The position numbers and the translations under genes are program-made. From Anaeramoeba flamelloides (Eukaryota; Metamonada; Anaeramoebidae): a DNA stretch of 64,000 nt. The stretch covers positions 13,478,501 to 13,542,500 of the forward strand of contig JANTQA010000012.1 of assembly GCA_027625915.1 (NCBI GenBank). The letters are read 5' to 3'. Position 1 is the stretch's first letter; the number at the start of each line of letters is the position of its first letter. Positions 44,601 through 57,200 of this stretch are shown here, piece after piece. The notes beneath the pieces are model-generated. The model worked only from the letters and a program-made list of their open reading frames with translations, searched no databases and was not told where the DNA came from.

Positions 44601-47600
44601 TTTTGTTTTTGGAATTATTTTTTAAAATGTATTGGGGTCATCTTTTGTGTTGTATGGTAACAACATTTTTTGTTACCAATTTGTTTGTTCTTTTACTCAG
44701 TTTTTCTCTTTCTTTTTGTCTTGGGATACACCCTTTTTTTTTTTTTTTGATTCTCAATTGATTTGGTTTAATGGTTTGGTAAACTGATTACTTTATAAAG
44801 TTGTTATTTTGTTTGTGATCTAGCGGTTGGTATTTTTGATGCAACTTTTTTTTTTGGATCTTTCAGAACATTTTATTTATTTGGGATGCATAAAATTTTT
44901 CAATTTAAATAAAAAAACAAATACAAAATCAATTCTAAACTTTCAAAATCAACAAACTATATATTGGTTCATTAGTATTTTATCAAAATTGATGCAGAGT
45001 AATATTTTGAAAAAGATTTGTTTAATAATTATTTAAAAGAAAACGTCTTTAAAAACATTTAATGGAACTTTTAAAAATTTATAATTTGCTATTAATGAAA
45101 AAATGAGTAGTCACTTGAAGTCTAATGATAGACAAAGCGTCGAGCGAAATGATTTTTTAATCTTGAACAAATTTTATTGAAAAAAAAAAAAATTAATTTA
45201 ATTACTAATTGTACTTTACCCAATTTCACGAAACAATATTCATTAGGCGATCACATTTTACAACTCAAAACAAATTTCAAAAAAAAATTTTTTTCTGATC
45301 TAGGTAACAAAATTAGTTTCTAAATAGAGGATGAGTTTTAACAAATAAGTTTTTGTTTTGATCATTCACACAGTAAGTATAATTTTTAAGGAACAAACCT
45401 TGAACGAAATCTAAGGCACATTTTTTGGGAATTTTTTTTTACTCAGTTTGTCTTATTAGAATTCGAATTTTGTGCCTTAATTTAGTATGGTTTTTGTACC
45501 TTAATAATCGTTGAAAGTTTGTGCCTTAAAAGTGGAACTGACTATAATTAAGTTTTTACTTTTTTTAATCTTTTTCATTTCAAGGCTTTTCTTTCTCTTT
45601 TTCTTGTATTTTGTTTAGAAATAAATTTTTTTTTGGAATTTTTTGTTATAACCTTGCCTACATTATAACTGTATTTAAAAAACTCGAAATAAATCTTTAG
45701 AGTTTAAAGAAAGTGCCGTAGAGTGTCGTAGAGTACCTAGGTTTTTTTTGATTTCAGAAATTAAAAAAAAACCTAACAGCAAAAAAAGAGATATAATAGT
45801 GAAAAAAATACCGTACCTGAAAAAGATCCCTGACAAGGTATTTAATTGTGAATATTAGGAAAATTGTAGTATAATTGCAAATATTTAAAATCAAATCCTT
45901 TTTATAAATAACCAAATTTTTTTATGAACCGAGTAATTAGCCTACCCAAAGTTCATTAAAGTGATGTCTCTATAGAATACTCAAGTAATTGTTTGATAGC
46001 CTCATTAGATCTACTTTTTTAGAAAAAATAATCTAGTTTTATAGAAGATTTACTAGAGTTTGGAAAATTTTTATTTTTATTCTTGTTTTTTGATTAATTG
46101 GATCGTATTTTGAAAAAGTGTAATTTCACTAATCATCATTCTAATAAGTAAGTGAGTTATAATTTTAAAAAAGTTTTATATTCTTAAAAAAAAAGGATTT
46201 GATTTTGAAAATAAAAGCAATTACACAACATTTTTCCTAATATTCACAATCAAATACCTTGTCAGGGATTTTTTTCAGGTACGGTATTATTTTTCACAGC
46301 TTTAATTTTGTTGGCTCAGCTTTCTTCAATTATAAAAAAAAAATATTTGAATTTTTTTTGTGTTAATTAATTTTTTGGGAGGAAAAAGATGAATTTTGAT
46401 AAAAATGTTTGTAAAAACGAGGATTTTCCTTTTTTGTTTCGAGGTTAAATATTAAAAGAAATATTTAATCTGGTAGAAAGAGAATTTTGAAGTCAAAAAA
46501 TTGGTGTTTTAGAATTCTAAAATTGTCTAGAAACTCGGAACAGCCATTAGAAGCGTTTTAAACTTGATTGAGTTTTCTTTAAAAAAGAGAGAATTTTCCT
46601 TTTTTTTTTTGCAAATTTTGTGTGAAGACATCATTAACTGTCAAACCAAATAGACAACTTTTCCACAACTGTCTGTGATAATATTTTTCCCTCTGGTGAT
46701 AAATCCTAAAAACTTTAGTTTTTTTCCTTGAAATAGAAGAGAAATTTCATTTGTTCTTTCAGACAATAAATAAAACAATTTGTAAAGTTACCTTAGTAAT
46801 TAATTCGATATATTTTTTTTCATATTGAGAGTTCCAATTCAGAGAGTTGTCATAGCCATTGCCACCAGGTGGGATATGATAAACTATTAGAGTTTTTTTT
46901 TTTGATTTTTTTAAATTTTTTAGTTGTGTTTCGAGCCATTGCAGCTGATCACCGGGATCCTCAGGAACGGTGCCATCGGGAAGTGTTGTTGGGGTGTGAA
47001 ATGTTGAATAGTATACAGTATTTAATACAATCAGATTAAAGTTAAGATTGTCTTCAATTGTTTTCAGATCAACCATATAATAGCCACCCTTTTCGAATGT
47101 TGTTCTTTGGTCGCTTCCTTCTTTTAGCCATTTTGACCAAAATTGTGCTAATTCAACTTTATGAGGGAGGTAATTTTTAAACATTTGTTTTGAAATTGCC
47201 AGCAGCAAACCAGAGTTTTTGGTGTTTGGAATATTTTGGTTATGAAAAGATATCAAAGGGGGAAAGATGAAAAAAAAAAAAAAAAAAAAAAAAAAAAAGC
47301 AAAAAGTTGCCAAAAAAAATTAGATTCACTTCTCTCAAAATCCAAAAACATTCTGAACAAATTTGGTATCTTTAAATTTACCTAAACGAGGGTTGTAGTT
47401 GACAAAGGACATATTATAGTCTGGGTAACCTTCTGCATTTCCAATAACGGGAAAAACTGGTAGATTTGGAAATTCTTCTACAATTGTGCTACAGGCAGTT
47501 TGAATGTCTTTATCTACATTTTCCTTGGTACCAGCCCAATGAGAAGAGAAGTCCCCGAGCACAAGAAGAAATTTTGATTGTGATCCATATTTTTTCATTC

Positions 47601-48231
47601 CTTTCAACCTAATTATTATTGTGGGTTCATTGTGATTAAGGAAGCAATTAAGCAGCAAAAAAAAAAAAAAAAAAAAAAGTAAAAAGAGGAGATTTAAATT
47701 AACAAGCTCATGAAAATACAACAAATCAAAATATTGAGATTACACTGCTTTCAAAGTTTGAATTGGAGGATCGCAACCATATCTTCCATAATAGCCACAA
47801 TCTTGTGAGGTATTGTACGCTGGATCTCCTAATTTTATACAATCTGTAGAGCTACTATAAGCAGGGTCGTATTCTTTACAAAATTGGAAAAATAGTGTTT
47901 ATTAATAGGGATTGTTTTAAATCAGAAACAAAAAAAACAAAAAAAAAAAAAGAAAGAAAGAAAGAAAGAAACACCTACGAAGATTTAGGTGAATGTCGTT
48001 AATAATTAAAAATGAATCCTGAAGATCGATTGTTTTGCTTTGGTCTTCAGAATTTGAAACTAGATCGGTAATTATATGCACAAAAATCAAAATTAAACAA
48101 GTAAGAAATAATACAACAAAGGCACCTGAAAGAATATTTAGTGTGTTGAATTTTGATTTTTTCTTCTGGGTTGGTGTATATTGTTCCTCGAAAAGTTGTT
48201 CTTGTTTATCGTTTTGAATTGACAAACTCAT
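41621..48231 (-). CDS. Membrane-anchored acid-sphingomyelinase-like phosphodiesterase, five exons
   Basis: Exons in coding order: 48231-47979, 47873-47744, 47608-47382, about 47230-46792, and 42118-41621. An N-terminal transmembrane segment (residues about 33-58) suggests a type II membrane protein with a luminal or external catalytic domain. Family motifs are INDIHLN (metal-binding D-x-H), GRYGCDPP, LGDF (metal-bridging Asp), VIGNAEGYPDYN, IVYHIPPG and SGHYHTDD (metal-binding G-H-x-H). The C-terminal half aligns with SMPDL3 proteins, ending in a Cys-containing tail. Introns 1, 2 and 4 are GT-AG and join in phase. Two oddities: the proton-donor motif GNHD (or GNND) is GNAE here, and exon 4 has no AG acceptor, because the minus strand lacks any AG from 47328 to about 47106 although a long poly-T tract is present. 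Intron 4 is 4673 nt. Related enzymes cleave phosphodiesters of lipids or nucleotides; activity here is doubtful. Confidence 0.8.
42280..42345 (+). repeat. Tandem duplication, 33-bp unit, two copies
   Basis: TTGTTAATTTCTAGAG followed by a variable GCGGATA or GGTGTAT and then TTTTATTTTA occurs twice in a row, the second copy differing at a few bases. Lies within the large intron. Confidence 0.7.
45365..45549. mobile_element. Foldback element, family B, copy 3
   Basis: Left arm ACAGTAAGTATAATTTTTAA then GGAACAAACCTTGAACGAAA; right arm ATCGTTGAAAGTTTGTGCCT then TAAAAGTGGAACTGACTATA. Internal inverted CTAAGGCACA / TTTTGTGCCTTA is also present. About 185 bp, noncoding, in intron 4 of the phosphodiesterase gene. 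Confidence 0.75.
45720..45795 (+). repeat. Small palindrome, family L, copy 2
   Basis: TACCTAGGTTTTTTTTGATT, then AAATTAAAAAAAAACCTAAC and AGCAAAAAAAGAG. Same ends as 23280-23400 with a shorter loop. It directly abuts element E2. Confidence 0.55.
45800..46297. mobile_element. Inverted-repeat element, family E, copy 2
   Basis: Left end ATACCGTACCTGAAAAAGAT, then CCCTGACAAGGTATTTAATT, then GTGAATATTAGGAAAA. The right end is the reverse complement (CCTAATATTCACAATCAAAT, ACCTTGTCAGGGATTTTTTT, CAGGTACGGTAT). Arms of about 100 bp, total about 500 bp. The interior shares ordered blocks with the element at 2413-2863 although the ends are different. Noncoding. Confidence 0.8.
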
Positions 48232-48539
48232 AATTCAATTTTGGAATGTTTTTGAAAAAAATGAAAAGTCTCATCTTTAGAATTTTGCCGATGTCCACTT
48301 TTGTTTCTTTGTATTAGAGTAAATTCAAAAAATTTCAGAGCCATTGCTTTAAATTATATTAATTTGTTTTTTTTTTCTTAGTAGGTATAAAATTTATTGA
48401 AATAAAGTTAGATAATACTATTCTATAAAATGAAAATATTTAAAGGCGAAACAAATAAAAAAACAATCCAAATACAAACCTAAAGAGTATCAAATAACAA
48501 TTTAAGATCCACTTTTTCATTTGGTGTATTCGTTTATCA

Positions 48540-50240
48540 GCAATTTTAGAAGGAAGTAGGGACATTTTTCCATTTTGGAAAATATTTAATTGGAATACCT
48601 ATACAAATAATAGAATTTTTAAGTGCCAAGGAATATTGAAACTTTGAAACCAAAAATTCGTTAAATGCTCTATTTGTGAAAAGAAAAGGAACCCAAACTA
48701 AATCAGATTTGAAACTTTGAATTTTCAATTTTTTGAACATTCTTTTTGATTAAATTTTGGGTTCTATTAAATTAAATATTGAATCTAGAAATCTGTTCTA
48801 TTATGGATTTTTGATTTTAATCATATATGAAACCAAAAAAAAATACACCCATAAAGGTATATATTTGAAATCAAAGCTTTCTATTTGAAGACTAAACACG
48901 AAAGATCACCATTTTCCAGATAAATTTGTTGAAATCAAAAATAAAATAAAAAAAATTCAGAGAAAAACATTTTAAGCCATAAGTTATTTTTTATCTTATT
49001 AAGGTGACAAGTACATTTATCAAATTTAGAGAGCCACAGTTTAAGCAAAACTGAAATTCTTCAAATCATTTCTTTAACCCAATACATTTATATTTTAATT
49101 TATATGAGATTCGAATATATCCAAGTTTAATATATTTTTACACCCAACTAAAAAATGGAAATCCAAAAAAATGAAAAGATTGAATCAAGTAAATAGAAAT
49201 AAAAATCATTTATTTCTTAATCTTATCTGTAACATTTGATATAATTACTTATTCTTTATTTGGCTATGTTTTTAATTCTTCAAGGAATTACTTTTATTTC
49301 TTAAAATGTTTTGAGAAACACATTACTTTTTATTTAACAAAAATTTCCAAAATTTATAAAAAAATCCATATTTTCATTTATTTCATCCAATTCTAGTTAT
49401 GGTTCAAAGAAAATTGGATATTTTTGAATACATTCCATAGAAATAAAGATTTATTGTATGTATTTTTTTGGGTATATAATTATTTATGTTCTTTTAACTT
49501 GAAAACTCAAAATAATTCAGATGAATCTTATTGAAATTTTTCTCTCAATTTATTTTTAGTTGGGGTTCTATTCTTTTTTAATTTTTTTTTTGATTTTAAG
49601 AATTCAGCTCATTTACTTAAATCTTTGAAATCCTATCCTCTGTTAGGGCTTATTTTCATTTTGATAATTAAATACAAGAATGTTGAACACAAAGGTGTAA
49701 AAAAAATATTGTAAAATAATAATAAATAGTAAGCAGTTCGTAATTCAAGGTAATGACTTGGCTGGATTCATACAAATTATGAAGATAACCAAAAAAGCAA
49801 ATTTTAGAAAATAATTTTTTATCTTAATTTTTTTGGTCTCATTCTTGATTTCAAGACATTCATCTAAAAAGATGAACTTTCGTGTTTAGTCTTCAAATAG
49901 AAAGCTTTGATCTCCAATTTTTACCTTTATGGGTCTATTTTTTTTTAGTTTCATATATGATTAAAAGCAACAATCCATAAAAGAACATTTCTAGATTCAA
50001 AACTTAATTTAATAAAACCCAAAATTTAATCAAAAAAAATGTCCAAAAAATTGAAAATTTAAAGATTCAAGTCTTTTTAGTTTGGGTTCGTTTTCTTTTC
50101 ATAAATAGAGCATTTAACGAATTTTTGGTTTCAAAGTTTCAATATTCTGGGTTATTCAAAAAATCCCTTTTCAATAAAGAATTTTATTTAAAAAATTTCC
50201 AAAATGGTGAAACATACCCACTTCCTTTATTGAGAGAGAA
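48540..50240. repeat. Long inverted repeat I, arms of about 390 bp, loop about 920 bp
   Basis: The left arm (about 48540-48935) includes AATATTGAAACTTTGAAACC, AAAAATTCGTTAAATGCTCT, TTAATCATATATGAAACC and TTTCTATTTGAAGACTAAAC. The right arm (about 49855-50240) is the reverse complement at high identity (roughly 85% by eye), for example GTTTAGTCTTCAAATAGAAA and AGAGCATTTAACGAATTTTT. No protein is encoded. It could be a foldback transposon or an inverted duplication. Confidence 0.85.
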
Positions 50241-50870
50241 TAAAAATAATAATTGTATTGAATTCCCCATCTCCATTAATGTTTATTGTTATTTTACACC
50301 ATCTATTTTTTTACAAATTTACTTTACAAATTCTTTTTTCAGATAGTTTTATCAAACTAAAAAAAAAAAGGAATATGTTACCAAAGATTAATAAAAAAGG
50401 AATGGTAATTTTCGAAAAAAAAATAATAAGATTTGAGCTCAATAAAAAAGAAAATATGGTTAAAAAATAAAGTATGCAATCCGTAATTATTTTGATTTCT
50501 CGAAATTATAAGAAAATTTATTGTTTTAAAATCAAATAATTTATCTAATAAATCAATATTACTGAAATTTTATTTCAAAAAATATCCTATTTTCCTGAAC
50601 AAAATCTAAATTAGATCAATTCAATGATACTCGGAATAAAAATTTATTTTATTATTATTTTTGAAATTCAGTATAATTTATTTCTTACATATTTTCTGAT
50701 TAAAAGTATTTTTCTTTTAGAATTAAAAACATAGCCAAATAAAGAATAAGTAATTATATCAAATGTTACAGATAAGATTAAGAAAGAAATGTTTTTTATT
50801 TCTATTTTTTTTTAATCTATTTTTTCATTTTTTTTATTTCCATTTTTTAATTGATAGGTAAAAATATATA
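49125..50870. repeat. Second inverted pair, arms of about 170 bp, interlocked with repeat I
   Basis: The left arm (about 49125-49295) contains AATCTTATCTGTAACATTTG, ATATAATTACTTATTCTTTA and TTTGGCTATGTTTTTAATTC. The right arm (about 50695-50870) is the reverse complement: GAATTAAAAACATAGCCAAA, TAAAGAATAAGTAATTATAT, CAAATGTTACAGATAAGATT. The left arm lies inside the loop of repeat I and the right arm outside it, giving the order A-B-A'-B'. Confidence 0.8.
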
Positions 50871-51383
50871 ACACTATTCTCTATTCCAAAACCTTCATTT
50901 AAACATTCATTTATTTAGCTAAAAATAAGTTTTTAAATAATCAATTTCTCTAAAACTTTGGTACACAAAATTGGTAACATTTACCTCACCCTTAATTGAA
51001 AAAAAAATAAAAGATTTGTTCATCATGTCAAAATGTTTGCCGTTGACTTTATTTAAACAATCGAAAGTTGCCCTTCCAGAAATTGACAAAAAGTTTATAA
51101 TAATTTTCTAAGATACTTATAAATCCCATAAATCAGGAACTTTTCATAACAATTCAAAAAACAAATTTTATTTAAAAAACAATTAGGTTATTTGGGAATC
51201 GAAGGGTAACAAAGGTTTTGATGAGTTAAAAACATTTTTTAAAAAAAAACAAATTCATTTTGTAGATAATAAGAATAAAAAATTTTTCAATAATTTTTAA
51301 TAATAATCCATTTCTGTTCGAAGAAATAATAATCATATAATTATATTTCAATAATTATATATCTATCTATTTATATCTTTATA

Positions 51384-51437
51384 TAAATAGATAGAAAGAG
51401 AGAGAGAGGGGGGGAAGAGATAGAGAGAGAGAGAGAA
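51384..51437 (+). repeat. Purine-rich GA/GATA tract
   Basis: An almost pure purine run (AGATAGAAAGAGAGAGAGAG, then GGGGGGGAAGAGATAGAGAG) follows ATCTATCTATTTATA. Simple repeat located downstream of the RasGAP stop codon. Confidence 0.75.
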
Positions 51438-51583
51438 TAAAATTTAAAAATAATAATCTTTCAAGAAATAAAAAATCAATAAAAAGATAAAGAGAAAATT
51501 GAAAATGGAAAACAAATTTAAAAAAAAAAAAACAAAAAAATAAAAAGATCTTTAGCAAAGCAAAAAAAAAGAGCATTAGATAT

Positions 51584-54167
51584 TTAATTTTTTTGATCTT
51601 CTTTTTTAATTTCGTTATTAAGGTTCATATTTTTTTGACTTTGACAATTTCTTTCTTTTTCTAATAATTTTTTAAATTGTTGTAATAACCCATTCTGGTT
51701 TTTCAAAGCATCAAATATTGTGTTTTGAATTTTTTCATGTTTAAATAATTTAAAAACCTTTGCAAATGCTTGGTCTCTTTTTTCTTCTTCGATGGTAAAA
51801 GTTTCGGGTATATAATCATAAACATCTGAAGTAAGAGCAAGGTCTTGCATGTCTAGCTCTATAAAGTCTTGAGACAATTTCCTGCCTTTGCAGACGATTA
51901 ATTTATTGTTTTCCTTGATGCCGATGATTGTAATTATTTCGTTATTGATAGTATTTGTGACGACGATTGGCTCGATGAGTTGTTCCATAAACTTGATTAC
52001 CTTTGGCTCAAAGTCCTTTACAAGTGTGTCCAAATACTTGAGAGAGGGCTCTTTAAATGTGGTTCTATTTGCGACTGATTGGAGAATTTTGGAAATTAAA
52101 ATCAGGCCTCTTCTGACCTTGGGTGTCGGGACTTGGTCTGTGATGCCTAACGATTCTGGTATACTTATTGAAGGGGAAAAGAATCTCAGGAATATGAATC
52201 CGGCGACCAAAATGTATTTGGAATTGGGGAACTTGCTTTCTGTAGCTGTGCACAATAGGGAAGCCAGGTCTCTTAAAATTATGGGACAATGCAGAATGGA
52301 GTCGAGAATGGAGTTGATCATTTTGTAGGAATATTTTTTCAAACGCTCCTTGTTGTCTGACAGGTTTTCGCCCTTCTTCAGCTTGCTTTCATTAATTTCA
52401 AATGATCCCTCAATGGCCGTCATTTCGATGACGATGGGCCGAATGACCCTTTTCAAATATTTGATTCCGATTAAAAAGGCATATTGGGTCATCAGCTTGG
52501 AGGCCTTGCTGTTGCCCCGGAAGAGTGTGGTTTCCACCTGCGTTTTGTCAACTTCGGAAATAATTGACAACGCCAAGAGATTCATATTCAAATTCCTTGG
52601 CTCGAAGATTAATGGGAATTGCTTCGTTAAAATTTCAAAATCCGAGATGTTGATAACCTTTAACAAAATCTGCGCAAACAATAAATTATTGCTTATTAGC
52701 AATTGCTCAAAGTCGTTTTGCACTTCCTTGTCCAGCAATTCAATTTTTTTGTTCAAACGGATATTTCGTTGACGACTGTTGCTGGTGGAATTGGATTTTT
52801 TAAATATGATTTTTGGTGCTGGTATTACCTTAATGAATTGGCTGTTGTTCAAGAAAATGGTTTTGTCATTTTTGGTAACTTTTACGCCGTTTTTTAATTG
52901 CTCCACGATTTTGACAAATTGCTTTTCAATGACCAAGATTTCCTTGCTCTCATGATCCTTGATCTTTGTTAGCAAGTATGCACGTGGCTCATAGTCGTTA
53001 TCCTTGTCGTTGCCGATTTTAATTCTTAATAGCAACTCGAGGCATTTTTGTTTCCATTGCTTGGTTTGCTCCATTAGATTTTCATTTTGCCTGATCTTTT
53101 TTTCAATTTCCACAAGTTCGTCAACATACTGGTTGGGGTTTTCGTTATAGAATTTAAATAGCTTTGACTCGTCATCGTTTTCCTTTTTGATCGCCTCAAT
53201 ACTGTTCATCAAATAATTTAGCAGCAAATCGATCGTTTCAACCCTTTGCTCTAATTCCCTTTGTTTGCCCTCCTCGGGTGGCTGCAATAGTATTTTGAAA
53301 TTATTCAAGGTTTTTAAGTGATACAGCCACTCGAACCTCGTGCCTGCGTCCTCCGTCCCAAATTTATAAGACTTGTGATTAAACTTGATTTCAAAGACAT
53401 TACCCCGCACAGAATTCGAGAGCGAGCTGCTCAATGGGATTTCCTTTTCGTCTTTAATCCGGGCAATTTCGAATTCGTCCTCTAAGGAAAGCGTCTTATT
53501 TAATTCCAATTGCTCGCTTTTGATTTTTTTATTTTTGCTATTCTTATTCGGGTTTGAATAAATAAATAAGTTAAATTCATTTAAGCGAATGAACTTTTTT
53601 TGCCATTTTGTTCGGATACCATTTTTTAATTTCCATATTTCTCCCTCATAAAAGATCGGAATGGATCCCATTTCATTTAAGAGATCAGATTCAATTTTAC
53701 TTGTACTTACAAAATTAAAATTGTTATTTTCTAGTTCGTTTTCCGAATAATTTTCATAATCTTCATTTTTTTTTTGATTATATTTATTTTTTGTAGATTT
53801 CCCGATCGAATTAAAATCAAAGGTAAAGGTCTCTTCAATTTGCTTTTTCGTGAAAAACCATACATTTTTTTCCAAGATTAAGCCCTTATTTAGATTATTT
53901 GTTTTGATTAATTGATTTAATTCCTTATTGACATTATTATTTTGGTTCAAAAAATTCACATTAAAATCAGTTTGCTGATTAAGACTTGATTTATTATTAT
54001 CAGTAGTATTATTGCTATTATTTGTTAAATTGATGTTCTGGAATTCTTTTAAATTGATCCCATTAAAATAATTGTCCAATTGTAATCCCTTTCTTAAGCC
54101 ATTCAAATAAATTACCCAATCTTCATTGTTTATATTTAAAAATTCAAAATTATAAATTTCATTCTTC

Positions 54168-54217
<50 letters not shown>

Positions 54218-57200
54218 TTGTTCATTGCTCAAACAACTAGTGTGAACATAACCGATTTTTATAAAATCCACATCTAAATTGAAAAAATAATTATAATTAA
54301 TTTGTAAAATTTGAATTAAAATTCTTTTCCTCCAACTATATAAAGAAATTAATTTTTTTTTTAAATTTTCAACCGATTTTTTAACAAGCGAATCATTTCG
54401 TATCGAATTTTTATTCCCCATGAAATTTTCTAACAAGTTGTCTTGGGTTTTTTTTTCCTTTTCAAATTTTATAATTTGGTTATAAATCCAATCTTTCATT
54501 GATTGATATCTGATTAATTTAATTTTGGAGTTTTCCATAATACTATTTTCCGAAATGAAACTGAGAAAGTTTTTCATCATTCGAATTATTTTTGTCCAAT
54601 TTTCTAATAGATCATCATTCTTTGTATAAAATTTTAGTTCAACGTTGTTAGATTGCTTCAAAATGAAATGGAAATTCTTTTTCTCATTGCTTTTTTCATT
54701 GTTGACAATCCTAATTTCATTGATGGTTCTTAAATCGAAGACTTTAAATGGCTTTTTGTCTTTGTTTGATTTGTAAACAAACAATAGCCAGCCAAATAGA
54801 GAGCCCCATTGATTGTTTAATTTGTTTTTCAACGATAACAAATTTGAATAATAAGTAGGGAAATTGAAAATATTCTTTGGTTCCTTGTCCCATCCGTTTA
54901 AGCAATTTTCTGCTAAATCAACTGCTTCTTTGTCGCTCATATGATTTAAATTAAAGAATTTATAAAATAAAGTTGAATCCTGATCATTCTTATTCTGATT
55001 ATTCTGATTATTATTATTCTGATTATTATTCTGATTATTATTGTTGGTGCTATACTTATTATCATTGTTGGTGTCTTGGCCCTTTGAATTGAAGTTATTG
55101 CTGATGCCATTTTTGCTATGATTTTGATTATTTGTGTTACCATTATTAATTCGTGAATTGCTATTACCATTCATGCTATCATGATTATTATTGAATTCAA
55201 AGTTGAGATTTAATTTCTCTGGTGCTATTATTTCGATCTTTGCATTCTTTTGAATTTTTTTCAAATTGTTGTGATGGTCAAATATTGCAATGTATTCGCC
55301 GTTATTAATTAGTTTATTATTATCGTTGAGCAAATAAATGTCATATTTTTTATAAACTAATTCATTAACGTGCTCTTTAATCGTTGTATATTTGTTATTT
55401 TCTAAACAACAAATTCGTTTCCTGTTTTCTTCAATTAATTGATTTTTATTAAAATCTTGACAATAGGGATCCAAATTCGATAGTATTTTCAATCTGCAAA
55501 GTCTAGATAATAAATACTTTTTCCAATCTTCCAATATTAGCAATTCGCCCGTTATGAAATCGATTTCATCCCGATATTCTTTATTGTTTTTATTTTTAGG
55601 TATTATATGCAATCGCTTTTCTTCATTCTTGATCTGTGTGATTAGCCACCTAATAATATTAAAATATTTTGTTTCGCTCTCCAAATAGCTTTGATTACAA
55701 ATCGGCGAGATTATTGTTAGCAGATTTTTAATAATTTGGAAGTCATATAATATTTGATCCAAAATCTTTTTAGAATCTACAACAAATCTAATTTCATGCT
55801 CAATGGTATTTAAAATAAAGGAGTTAGGGTGATCAATTAAATCTGAACACTTTTCAAGAGATATTAAATTTTTTAAATTAATATTTAATTCGATTGAATT
55901 TTTTTTGGTAAAAATATATAGCCCCCATTCATTAATTAGAAAGATTCGTTTTTTCCATTTTTCCGACCCCGTGCTAGTCTCCTTCAAGACTTTGATTTGA
56001 GTGAAAATCGGTAAACTTGCCTCATAGGGCGATTTACCGATTTGGTTTAAATTTAATTTTAATAATCTTTTTGTTATCTTAAAAACACGACGTGGCGAAT
56101 ATATCTGTTTAATCATTGATGTTTCGCCATCGCTTGATTGCGCCTTTGATTTTTTAAAAGATAGTTTTCTCGTTAATTTTCTTGGTAACTTTTTTTTTTT
56201 TTCAAAATCCTTGTCTTTATTCGTCATAAAATTATTCTTGTTCTGAAAATTATTTGTATTTTTGAATTGATCATTATCTTGTAATCTTGTATTATCTTTT
56301 TTTTTTTTTTCTTCTTCTTCTTCTTCTTCTTCTTCATGATCATCATCATCATCTTCTTCTTTTGTTATTTCTTCTTCTTCTTCTTGTGCAGTGGAACGAT
56401 ACCGTTGGTCTAATTCTGCCTTTGAAGGGATTACTAATTCGACCAAATTAGCATTAATCGTGCCAATTTGGTTGTCCTTTTTGGCCCTCAAAATTCCGTT
56501 GATTGGCTTTTGTATCAAAATCAGCCATTCGTTTTTTTGAAAGCTCAATTCGTTGCTGCTGTATTTGCCGTCATAATCCCTTTTACAAAATACTCTTATT
56601 TCGTTGTCGTTGGGGTCACTGATATTCAATCGAGCGGCCTTACTTAATAGCCTTTTCCTCCACGTGTTTAGCAATGCCTGTATTCTTTTAATTTCCCTCA
56701 GGCTAAGCTGGCTTTTGATCAGGGTCTGTTTGCTATTTTTCCTTTTTAACAAATTTTTAGAAGCTAGGAATCTATTGGATTTTTGTTGGCCTTGTTTCTT
56801 TTCCATTTCAGTTAATTTATCATTTTTCTTTTGATATTCCACTTTTTCATTGTTGATCCAATTTATTAAATTTATATATTTTTGGTTCCTTTTTAATATT
56901 ATTTCCTCTTCTTGCTTTTTATTTTTATTCTTTAAAGAAGCAATTGGCTGATTTAATTCTTGAAACAGCTTACAGATATTGAAGATTGTTAGCCAATTGA
57001 TCACTTCTTCATGATTTTGTGCAATAAAGGTTTGGCTTAACCCGCCCTTAATTTTTACTTTAAATTGATTATCCTTTTTAGATTGCGAATCAAAATCGTA
57101 AAATGTTACATTGCGAAAGTCGATTGCATTGATTGGCTGCAATTGATTATCGTTTTCATAAATGCCAAAATACCAGCTTTTTAATCTGATGTGCCTTTTG

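Larger units (their letters stand above)
42119..46791 (-). other. 4.7-kb intron 4 of the phosphodiesterase gene, repeat-filled
   Basis: Bounded by AAG|GTAACT (exon 4 side) and CTGTATAG|TATTCG (exon 5 side); the protein reads LITK then YSEEILGMMSGHYH across it, as the family requires. It contains a tandem 33-bp repeat and elements B3, L2 and E2, listed separately. The frames at 42241-42613 and 44827-45036 show no domain signal. It accounts for most of the gene length. Confidence 0.8.
48232..51583. other. Intergenic region dominated by two interlocked inverted repeats
   Basis: Lies between the 5' end of the phosphodiesterase gene and the 3' end of the RasGAP gene. No gene seen; frames at 48546-48740 and 50125-50470 lie in the arms of the inverted repeats. 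The long inverted pairs are listed separately. A purine-rich GA tract lies near 51384-51437. Confidence 0.65.
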
